This document shows positions 31,764-38,279 of a stretch of 41,949 nucleotides of DNA, piece by piece. The DNA comes from CAYXRK01 sp964467615 (GTDB lineage Bacteria; Hydrogenedentota; Hydrogenedentia; Hydrogenedentales; GCA-2746185): contig CAYXRK010000017.1 of NCBI GenBank assembly GCA_964467615.1, forward strand, positions 1 through 41,949. The letters are read 5' to 3'. Within the stretch, counting starts at the first letter, position 1. Each line of letters begins with the position of its first letter. The notes beneath the pieces are model-generated. The model made no database searches, had not been told where the DNA came from, and was given only the letters and a program-made list of their open reading frames with translations. The position numbers were made by a program, and so were the translations under genes.

Positions 31764-32112
31764 GAGTGCCTCCTCCTGAAAAACCTACCTTACGCCAGTA
31801 TCGGACCGCGTGTAGCTCCAAACGTTATACATGGTTTGAAGCATTCTATTCTCGTTGGCCAACCACTCCCGGAGGAAACGCACCCACCTTTGCCCCGAAC
31901 GTCAGCGCCTCCGGGCGGCTGGGTTCCCGAACGAGTTCGCCACTGTCGCCCACGGTTTCCACGCTGACACACACCGTGCCGATAGTACCCACGCCCTGCC
32001 GTTGCCAACGCACGAGGGTTGTTATGTCACGCTTACGTCACCCCATAGCAACGAAAATAGACCGAGTAGTGGCAAGTCCTTTCGTGCCAATATCTTAATT
32101 GTGGAAGGAAAA
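31764..32112. other. intergenic region between lemA and ssrA
   Basis: This 349-base stretch carries no convincing gene on either strand. It includes the leader of lemA, read leftwards, and the sequence downstream of ssrA. A weak 5-bp inverted pair (TGGCA/TGCCA near 32070-32090) is the only hairpin seen after the tmRNA; it is not a clear terminator. Confidence 0.5.
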
Positions 32113-32467
32113 TGGTGGAGGCGGCGGGAATCGAACCCGCGTCCGAAAGTGCGTCGGCTGTAGCGTCTACATGCGTAGCCCGAGTTTAGGATTCGCCACC
32201 GGGGGACGCGTCGGACGCGCTTCCCTCGGCCGCTAGGCAGGGTCGATACTCTCGGCGAAAGGCCCCTACCGGGCTTCCGCTCCGAGGCCCGCTGTCGGCG
32301 CCCCAGCCGCTTAGCAGGCGGTCAGCGGTGGGACGCGCCGCTTAGTTAAGCAGCGAGTGCCAAGTTATCGTTGGCAGTTGTACGGTTCCCGGTTTTTTAC
32401 GAGGCCACCGGGGTCCTCGGCATGCAGCCACAGCTTCCATCACCCCCGTCGAAACCTGGACGCCCCC
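32113..32467 (-). ncRNA. ssrA: transfer-messenger RNA (tmRNA)
   Basis: Read on the minus strand, the RNA begins GGGGGCGUCCAGGUUUCGAC and ends CGGGUUCGAUUCCCGCCGCC followed by UCCACCA. Its ends form the tRNA-like acceptor (GGGGGCG with CGCCUCC), and CCA is encoded. The tag frame GCC AAC GAT AAC TTG GCA CTC GCT GCT TAA (32375 down to 32346) encodes ANDNLALAA, a classic degradation tag ending in LAA-type residues. The one-piece form is standard. It rescues ribosomes stalled on broken mRNA together with SmpB, encoded divergently next to it. Confidence 0.97.
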
Positions 32468-32511
32468 ACGGCGCCGCGTTCGATGGACGAACGGAAACGT
32501 TGTACCTCCCT

Positions 32512-32561
32512 ATTATACCACCATGCGCATGATCACGCTGTGACCGAACGGCCTGTATAAT
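32512..32561. promoter_or_regulatory. divergent promoter region of ssrA and smpB
   Basis: Perfect TATAAT boxes face both ways: minus strand at 32512-32517 (45 bases before the mature tmRNA 5' end, leaving a precursor leader) and plus strand at 32556-32561 (55 bases before the smpB ATG). The -35 regions are poor matches, so the strong -10 elements carry the call. Confidence 0.6.
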
Positions 32562-32615
32562 CCGCGCCGCCAGCAGCCGAGGGCGGCTGCTCCACATTTG
32601 AGCAAATTTGTTGAA

Positions 32616-33080
32616 ATGAAAATCATCACGGACAATCGCCGGGCGCGGCATGATTATTTCGTCTTGGACGCGTTCGAGGCGGGCATCGAGCTGCGGGGGA
32701 CTGAGGTCAAGTCGCTGCGGCAGGGGCACATCACGCTCAAGGACAGCTATGCGGACGTGGTGGGTGGGGAGCTGTTTCTCGTTGGGGCGCATATCGAGCA
32801 GTACGCGCAGGGGAACATTTACAACCATGTGCCGGAGCGGCGGCGGCGGCTGTTGATGCACAAGCGGGAGATCATCAAGCTCGCGTCGCAGGTGCAGGAA
32901 AAGGGCCTGACGCTCATTCCGCTCAAGCTCTATTTCAAGGACGGCAAAGTAAAAGTCGAAGTCGGCCTATGCCGCGGCAAACACACCCACGACAAACGGC
33001 AGGCGATTCAGGACCGAGAATCGAAAATTGAAGTGCAGCGCGCGCTTCGAGACGCGAACAAGGGCAAGGCGAACGAGTAG
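32616..33080 (+). CDS. smpB: SsrA-binding protein SmpB
   Basis: SmpB binds tmRNA and brings it to stalled ribosomes for trans-translation. The 154-aa protein (ATG 32616) has NRRARHDYFVLDAFEAGIEL, the TEVKSLRQG core, LKDSYADV, GAHIEQYAQGNIYNH, RRRRLLMHKREI and LTLIPLKLYFKDGKVKVEVG. It ends in the basic KHTHDKRQ tail that enters the decoding centre. A TTG at 32598 would add six residues. It lies back to back with ssrA, and the thioesterase gene follows with no gap. Confidence 0.96.
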   Translation: MKIITDNRRARHDYFVLDAFEAGIELRGTEVKSLRQGHITLKDSYADVVGGELFLVGAHIEQYAQGNIYNHVPERRRRLLMHKREIIKLASQVQEKGLTLIPLKLYFKDGKVKVEVGLCRGKHTHDKRQAIQDRESKIEVQRALRDANKGKANE

Positions 33081-33500
33081 ATGAAGCCGCTGCGCGTCAC
33101 GCTGCCGATTCGGATCCGGGGGTACGACATCGATTTCGTCGGACACGTCAACAACATCGTGTACATCCGCTGGCTCGAAGACCTCCGCATGCATTTGCTG
33201 GACGTGTATTACCCGCTCGAGAAGGTCACGGCCATCGGGGTTGCGCCGGTGATCGTCGCGACGAACATCCACTACCGTCAGCCGATTGGGTTGGATGACC
33301 GGGAAGTCACCGGTGAAATGTGGATTGACCGTCTCGAATCCGCGACGTTTCATCTCTCGGCCGAATTCAGAGTGCGGGAGAAGGTGCGCTGCACGGCGAC
33401 GCAGCGGGGCACGTTCATCAACATGGAGACGAACCGACCGGTGCGTGTGCCGACACCTTTGCGGGAACAATTCGAAGCGCAGCGCGGCCCGGCGCGGTAG
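33081..33500 (+). CDS. acyl-CoA thioesterase (4HBT hot-dog family)
   Basis: The 139-aa hot-dog fold protein shows YDIDFVGHVNNIVYIRWLED at residues 15-34, the 4-hydroxybenzoyl-CoA thioesterase signature with the likely catalytic Asp18. It then has VIVATNIHYRQPIGLDD. It hydrolyses an acyl-CoA thioester; the acyl group is unknown (YbgC-like or FcoT-like). The ATG follows the smpB stop codon directly, so the two are co-transcribed and probably coupled. Confidence 0.88.
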   Translation: MKPLRVTLPIRIRGYDIDFVGHVNNIVYIRWLEDLRMHLLDVYYPLEKVTAIGVAPVIVATNIHYRQPIGLDDREVTGEMWIDRLESATFHLSAEFRVREKVRCTATQRGTFINMETNRPVRVPTPLREQFEAQRGPAR

Positions 33501-33595
33501 GCCCAACTCCCGTGGCGTATTCGTCACCGAATTTCCAACGTTGATCGCCAAACGTACATCGTCGCTCCAAGGGAACGCAGTCCGCGGAGAGGACT

Positions 33596-33775
33596 ATGGG
33601 TAGTCGGAACGATCACAAGGACGGATTGCGCGCGAGATTGCGGCAGTGGTGGCTGCGGGTGAGGTGTCCTTCCGAGTTCTTGTGCGATAACTGCATGTAC
33701 GATCACCCGTCCGCGTGCCGCCATTCGCAGCGGCCGAACGCGACGCGTTGTCCCGACTACCGGCCTAAGGGCTGA
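33596..33775 (+). CDS. 59-aa Cys-rich protein, putative zinc-binding
   Basis: ATG 33596 is preceded by GGAGAGG (about 33586-33592). The 59-residue product has a basic start (MGSRNDHKDGLRARLRQ) and then six Cys residues: CPSEFLCDNCMYDHPS, ACRHSQRPN and a final RCPDYRPKG. The spacing C-x2-C with later C-x(n)-C and His residues suggests a single small zinc site. Short proteins with an N-ATRCPDY-type end occur in diverse bacteria but I know no named function. It follows the thioesterase gene by 95 bases and overlaps the 3' end of the converging MFS gene by 19 bases. Confidence 0.62.
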   Translation: MGSRNDHKDGLRARLRQWWLRVRCPSEFLCDNCMYDHPSACRHSQRPNATRCPDYRPKG

Positions 33776-34980
33776 GCCGCGCGGGCGCGGCGGACCAGCA
33801 CGAGCTCGGCGGCGACACACGCTAGAATGACGGCGGGAGCGTAGGCGAATACGGATGCGACCGAAGTGTATGTAGCGATCAATGCGAACGACAACGAGCC
33901 CGCGAAGGCGCCGAGGCCGACTAGGCTTTCCGTAAATGCGGCGTTCATTCGCTTGCGTTCGGGGTCGGCGACGCTGTGGAACACCGCGGTGAAGAGCGTG
34001 ACGTAGGCGTTGGCGCCCATGAGCGCAAAGCAGACGAACATGATCGCGAGCGAGTGCGTGGCGCTGAGCATATAGAGGGCCGCCGCAGTGAGCACTTGCA
34101 CGGCGATGATGTGGCTGAAACCGCGATGCCAGCGGACTGTGCGCCCCATGATGAAGAAGGTCAAGGTGCTCGCGGACGTAAGCGCGAAGCCGAGGACCGA
34201 GAACAAAGAAGCCGATTCAAAGCCGGTCAATCGAAATAGTCCGCCGGGGAGAACAAACACGGCGTTCGAAGCGACGAGATCGTCGAAATGTTTTGGATAC
34301 ACAGATCGGCTCGCGCCTTGGATAGCGAAACCAGAGATCATCGCTATCCATGAGGGAGCAAGATATCTTGGCGGGGTCGGTCCGGCGGGCCCGGCGTCGC
34401 CGGCCAAAGGGCCCCCCTGGGTCCCGAAGGAATCTTGCTCGGGCGGCTGCGTGAAAATGAGTGCAGCCGCCAGCGCGGCGGTAACTATCGCGGCAACAAC
34501 GGGCAAATAGTAGTGCCGTTCAAACAACGGCCCCGCCGCAAGCGACCCAGCGGACAAGCCGAGCGCCCAAGCGATATTGAAGTAGGACAAGATCCGCCCA
34601 CGACGGGCGAGGTCCGGCTCGGACGCAAGCCATGCGTAGAGAATCGGCCACACCACCGCGAGGCAACCCGTCGACGCCATAAGTGCGAGCGTGAAGGGGA
34701 CGGGCGACGCAAACGCGCCACATATGGCGATGAAGAGTCCGTAGCCCAGGGCCCCGGCGGCCGCGACGGGCAGGCCGTTGCGCACGTCGCGCGCGAGCCT
34801 GGCGCCGATGACGCACATAACGCCGTACGTCAGGGACATCGCGGCATGGATGCCGCCGGACATGAGTTCGCCTCCTCCAAGCCGTTGAAAGACATAGAAG
34901 GGGAGGACAGTCTGGAACACCATGCTGGCGAAGTCGAGACTTAGGCCGGCGGCGTAGTGCTTTTGAATGGGAGAGAACAT
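33757..34980 (-). CDS. major facilitator superfamily transporter
   Basis: The protein is 407 aa with about twelve hydrophobic segments. The loop between helices 2 and 3 carries GARLARDVRNGLPV, and YAWLASEPDLARRGRILSYF is an MFS-type loop. A long cytoplasmic loop with GTQGGPLAGDAGPAGPTPPR lies in the centre, between the two six-helix halves. The substrate is unknown; export of a small molecule is the default guess. It reads towards the 59-aa protein gene, and the upstream exported protein gene (35011-36243) is on the same strand with 30 bases between, so they may form an operon. Confidence 0.87.
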   Translation of the reverse strand: MFSPIQKHYAAGLSLDFASMVFQTVLPFYVFQRLGGGELMSGGIHAAMSLTYGVMCVIGARLARDVRNGLPVAAAGALGYGLFIAICGAFASPVPFTLALMASTGCLAVVWPILYAWLASEPDLARRGRILSYFNIAWALGLSAGSLAAGPLFERHYYLPVVAAIVTAALAAALIFTQPPEQDSFGTQGGPLAGDAGPAGPTPPRYLAPSWIAMISGFAIQGASRSVYPKHFDDLVASNAVFVLPGGLFRLTGFESASLFSVLGFALTSASTLTFFIMGRTVRWHRGFSHIIAVQVLTAAALYMLSATHSLAIMFVCFALMGANAYVTLFTAVFHSVADPERKRMNAAFTESLVGLGAFAGSLSFALIATYTSVASVFAYAPAVILACVAAELVLVRRARAAQPLGR

Positions 34981-35010
34981 GGCGCGAGCGGAATTGCGTT
35001 TCGCTCCGCC

Positions 35011-36243
35011 TCAATCGGCCAACGTAAGCGACGGTGAATCGACGTAGGCCGGCAATTCGCCCATATGACGCCGCCAGAGCTCGATTCGCAGCGTGTGCGG
35101 ATTGCTGTTTTCCGGGATGGGGACACGGGCGATCATCTGTTCCCACTGGCCGCTGCCGGAATGGTCGCTATTGACGATTCGATCTTCTCCTTGGACCGTA
35201 TACCTTACCGTGATGCCTAGTTCACTCTCCGCGGAGGACTTCCCCCATGCCGATAATACGAGAGTTTTACCGCGAATCGATGCAGTGAGCCCGCCGACCG
35301 TTTGCACAAGGGACACCCCACCCACCGGGGGAGACGGGAACGCGACCACGTACAAGCGTTCCGGCGCTTCCTCATCGATGACCCATTTGATAGCGTCGTA
35401 GGTGGCCCCGCCCCAATTTGCCGCACGCCAATCCAACGTGGAACCAAACCAACCGCTTTCGTCGAAGGTCGTGTCGCGCAGCATTTCGATATCTTCCGCG
35501 CCGTCGGTGGCGGTGACGTCCCGAGGACGCAACAGTCGCGCGCTGACGTTGTCTACTTGCGACATCAGACCGGATACGGAGCGGCGCGCGATCGAGAGGA
35601 GGAGATCGGTCGGCGGAGCTTGAGCGGGAAACGTGTGTTGGAGGCGCAGCGCTTTCCATTCATCGCCCCCAGGATGAATCACGGCGGCCCGGGCGGGGGT
35701 CCCGTTCGAGTTGTAGGTCAACACGATGGCCAAGTGGCCTGGAAACTTCGTCCGGGCTTCCGCGGTTACCACGATGGTCGCTCCGGCGGCGGCCCCGCCT
35801 GGGTCGCTGATGGCTTGATTGACCGTAAGCTCTTCGTTTTCGATCGGAATGAGTTGAAGAAGTTGTCCGCGCTCTTCCTGTCCAGGGAAAATTATTGTCA
35901 CCGCGTGATCGCGGGCAGCTTCCGCGATGTACCAGCGATTGGGGCGAAAATAGCCTGGCCCCGCGATATCGATCTTGGCGCCATCGAACGCTCCCCGGTG
36001 GATCAATTCTTGTATGAACGGATTGCCTTCGCCAGTGAACGTGACGGCGGAACGACTAGAGGCCAAAATTACGCCTGTGGACCGTCGGCCCCCGCCGACG
36101 TCGTCAGTGGGGGCGGTCTCGGATGACAAGCCGGAGGGCGATGGCGTCAACACATCGCCCTGGCCGGCGCGTTCCTTGCACGCGGGGATTCCGGCGAGAA
36201 CGACGGTGGAAACCGTGAGAGCTAAGACCAAGGGAGTTTTCAT
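35011..36243 (-). CDS. lipoprotein of unknown function, 410 aa
   Basis: ATG 36243 starts a lipoprotein signal peptide, MKTPLVLALTVSTVVLAGIP-AC, with lipidated Cys22. The mature part starts with a Ser/Thr/Asp-rich linker, then mixed beta sequence resembling two galactose-binding-like (jelly-roll) domains (residues about 80-220 and 235-410). Phrases include FRPNRWYIAEAARDHAVTII, FPAQAPPTDLLLSIARRSVS and IELWRRHMGELPAYVD. I do not recognise a named family. An in-frame extension upstream to 36513 would run antisense to the divergent gene and is rejected. The neighbouring divergent gene also encodes an exported protein. Confidence 0.75.
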   Translation of the reverse strand: MKTPLVLALTVSTVVLAGIPACKERAGQGDVLTPSPSGLSSETAPTDDVGGGRRSTGVILASSRSAVTFTGEGNPFIQELIHRGAFDGAKIDIAGPGYFRPNRWYIAEAARDHAVTIIFPGQEERGQLLQLIPIENEELTVNQAISDPGGAAAGATIVVTAEARTKFPGHLAIVLTYNSNGTPARAAVIHPGGDEWKALRLQHTFPAQAPPTDLLLSIARRSVSGLMSQVDNVSARLLRPRDVTATDGAEDIEMLRDTTFDESGWFGSTLDWRAANWGGATYDAIKWVIDEEAPERLYVVAFPSPPVGGVSLVQTVGGLTASIRGKTLVLSAWGKSSAESELGITVRYTVQGEDRIVNSDHSGSGQWEQMIARVPIPENSNPHTLRIELWRRHMGELPAYVDSPSLTLAD

Positions 36244-36482
36244 GCGATCGAAACGAAAAGGCGGTCCGGGGAATTTTGGTGTACGTACGATAACGTTGAA
36301 CTGCGCATCAGCGTGTACAAGCGGCCGCGCCCGCGGGGCGGCGAGACGCCGAGAAACGCGATCCGGTTGTTCGAGAAAGGTTACCATTGAATCGGATGCG
36401 AGGCCAATCGCTTTCGATGACGATGGATAGTGCGGTGGCGACGTAACCGTTCCGGAGACGGAGTATCGGGATCCATGGAGAT

Positions 36483-37166
36483 ATGAGAAGCGTTCGATTC
36501 TTCCTCGTCGCATTGGCGGGTGTGATGGCGGCGCCGGGCGTGCAGGCGCAGGAACTCTCGACCGTAAACACGCCGGCGACGGAGCGCGACACGGCCGACT
36601 TGCTTCTCGATATTCTTCAGGAGGTCACGGATCTGCGTCAGTCCGTCGCCGAATTGACCGAAGTGGTCGAAGCGATCCAGGCGGAACTTTCGGAGCGCCG
36701 CTCAGGAATCGTGCCCGGAGCGAAGCGTACCGAGCAACCGGCCACCGGCGCGGGGGACGAATTGGCGGCTTCGCCGGCGCAAGCAGTAGGTTCCCCCGAA
36801 AACTTGGGTGTTCCGCCGCCGGAAGAGCGGGTGTCTAGCGTCACGACAGTGAAGGAGTGGGGGCGGTCGATCGAGGAGGCGCGTCGGATGTCGACCACGT
36901 CGCTTGTGGGGCAGATACTCGCGGTGCCGCCGTGGAGCACGAAGCAAGAACTCGAGGACCTCGGCAGGCAACTCCACGAAAAATACGCCGCGTACGACAA
37001 CGTGAATATCGAGGTGTTCAACGACCAAGCGGTCGCGGCGGCCTACGCGGAGCGGCCAGTCGCGCTGAATCCGGCGGCGCGGGTGCTGACCGTCTCGAAA
37101 GTAAAGGACTCGGGCCGCGACAAGGTTTTGCTGTTTGTTGGGGAAGCGGTAATTGAAGTCCAATAG
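36483..37166 (+). CDS. exported coiled-coil protein of unknown function, 227 aa
   Basis: ATG 36483 has GGAG four bases upstream. A signal peptide (MRSVRFFLVALAGVMAAPGVQAQ) is followed by a helical heptad-rich stretch at about 38-72 (LLDILQEVTDLRQSVAELTE, VVEAIQAEL), probably a coiled coil for oligomerisation. A low-complexity Ala/Gly/Pro linker comes next, then a C-terminal domain of about 110 residues (SIEEARRMSTTSLVGQILAV, LEDLGRQLHEKYAAYDNVNI). No family is known to me. It is divergent from the lipoprotein gene with 239 bases between. Confidence 0.72.
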   Translation: MRSVRFFLVALAGVMAAPGVQAQELSTVNTPATERDTADLLLDILQEVTDLRQSVAELTEVVEAIQAELSERRSGIVPGAKRTEQPATGAGDELAASPAQAVGSPENLGVPPPEERVSSVTTVKEWGRSIEEARRMSTTSLVGQILAVPPWSTKQELEDLGRQLHEKYAAYDNVNIEVFNDQAVAAAYAERPVALNPAARVLTVSKVKDSGRDKVLLFVGEAVIEVQ

Positions 37167-37249
37167 GCTGGCGTCACTCTTGCGGGGCTAAAATCTATCC
37201 GCGAATTGAAGTATTGCTAGCCGCTCGCTCCGCCGGATGGGACGAGAAT

Positions 37250-37594
37250 TCAGCGGTCGAAAATGATGTCGATTCCCCTGAGGACCAGATTCATCATGGA
37301 ACGCGGTATCTTACCGCACCGGTCTTCTAGTTCTGATTTGTCCAAAGTAGCCAGTTGCGACACGAGCGCGATCGAATCTTTAGGGAGGCCCGTGTGTTTT
37401 GAGGAGAGCTCAACGTTGCCGGGAGCTGTCGCCCATTTGAGGTTGCTTGTCAGCGGCACACAAACGACTGTCGCAATCTGACTGCGATTTAGGGAGTCTC
37501 CCTGGATGACGAGAACGGGGCGTCTATAACCTGGTCTGGATCCACGCGGTTCCGGCATATCGGCCCACCAAACTTCGCCCTGCGAAACTACCAC
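37250..37594 (-). CDS. mazF: MazF/PemK-type endoribonuclease toxin
   Basis: The 114-aa protein begins MVVSQGEVWWADMPEPRGSR, the MazF fold's first strand, with PGYRRPVLVIQGD, VVCVPLTSNL, NVELSSKHTGLPKDSIALVS and the C-terminal LVLRGIDIIF. MazF toxins cleave mRNA at specific short sequences. The start overlaps the end of the antitoxin gene by seven bases, giving a tightly coupled antitoxin-toxin pair. Key MazF elements (conserved Arg in the SRPGYRRP loop, Ser/Thr in PLTSN) are present, so activity is plausible. Unlike the BrnT-type cassettes here, this pair looks intact. Confidence 0.92.
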   Translation of the reverse strand: MVVSQGEVWWADMPEPRGSRPGYRRPVLVIQGDSLNRSQIATVVCVPLTSNLKWATAPGNVELSSKHTGLPKDSIALVSQLATLDKSELEDRCGKIPRSMMNLVLRGIDIIFDR

Positions 37595-37824
37595 TCCACA
37601 CGCCTAAGCGTGCGCCGGGCGGCCGTTGATACAAATTCGTCGGTGGGTTGTCCGAGTTCGGCTATGGCGCGATCCATGGCCTCGGTGATCTGATCCGGCG
37701 AATGCCGCGCCAAGTAGTCTCGAAGCGCCTCACTGAATACATGGCTCCGCGATTGCTTCTTGCGACGGGCAAACGCGTCGGCCTGCTTAAAGAGATCGTC
37801 GGGAATCGATACGGCTGTCTTCAT
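37588..37824 (-). CDS. ribbon-helix-helix (CopG/MazE-like) antitoxin
   Basis: The 78-aa protein starts MKTAVSIPDDLFKQADAFAR followed by RKKQSRSHVFSEALRDYLAR, a ribbon-helix-helix DNA-binding domain. Its C-terminal tail (DQITEAMDRAIAELGQ...) should bind and block MazF. The gene lies immediately upstream of the toxin with a short overlap and probably represses its own promoter. Confidence 0.9.
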   Translation of the reverse strand: MKTAVSIPDDLFKQADAFARRKKQSRSHVFSEALRDYLARHSPDQITEAMDRAIAELGQPTDEFVSTAARRTLRRVEW

Positions 37825-37894
37825 ACCAAAAGTATAACCGGGGCTGGGTTTCGCGTCAAACGAAGTGGTTCACGCGAGCGCCGTTCAATGGCTT

Positions 37895-38140
37895 TCATTT
37901 GTTGTTGCGCTTGCGCTTTGCATTCGCCGGAATCTTCGCCATACGGATGACCAATCGAAGGGTTTCGTTCACGGCCTCTTCGGTCGGAAAGGCGCGAGCA
38001 ACATCGGGCGCCAAGACTACTACGTTCGAGGCGGTTTTGTAGTGTTCGGCGTACTTGCCGCAGACACCACCCTTAAGCAGTTCGCTCAAGTCGTATTCTG
38101 GGCGAAGTTCATCGTCAATTTTTGGCGTGACCTTCTTCAT
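37895..38140 (-). CDS. antitoxin-like partner of a lost BrnT-type toxin (copy 3)
   Basis: The protein is 81 aa from ATG 38140: MKKVTPKIDDELRPEYDLSE, LLKGGVCGKYAEHYKTASNV, VVLAPDVARAFPTEEAVNET, then LRLVIRMAKI and a basic tail. It is a clear paralogue of the copies near 1.5 kb and 14.7 kb. Only a toxin remnant precedes it (38115-38159), so it is an orphan. The gene lies in the gap between the mazEF-like pair and alaS, on the opposite strand to alaS. Confidence 0.75.
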   Translation of the reverse strand: MKKVTPKIDDELRPEYDLSELLKGGVCGKYAEHYKTASNVVVLAPDVARAFPTEEAVNETLRLVIRMAKIPANAKRKRNNK

Positions 38141-38159
38141 ATGCTCTTTGTTCCTTCAT
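38115..38159 (-). pseudogene. C-terminal tail of a BrnT-like toxin
   Basis: In a second minus-strand frame, codons from 38159 read MKEQRAYEEGHAKN and stop at 38115-38117. KEQRAYEEGH is the typical end of BrnT proteins (xERxxYEEG) and overlaps the start of the small partner gene in the same register as at the other two loci: ATG inside the Tyr-Glu-Glu codons. Upstream in this frame there is no further resemblance to the toxin. Confidence 0.6.
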
Positions 38160-38279
38160 CAAAGTATACCAGGAAGAAATACGGGACGTCGCGCTCTTTG
38201 GTCTCAGAGAATGCGGAATCATCGGTCATTTTGATAAAGTTTCTGGTTTGCTCGACGGGCCATCGTTTGGAGGACAGCC

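Noticed and set aside
35011..36513. Longer start (36513) for the lipoprotein gene
   Set aside because: The extra 90 residues are Arg/Ser-rich and overlap the divergent gene's start; the lipoprotein signal at 36243 fixes the start.
38160..38279. T-box or attenuator upstream of alaS
   Set aside because: The region is short and lacks a T-box motif or a hairpin with a T tract.
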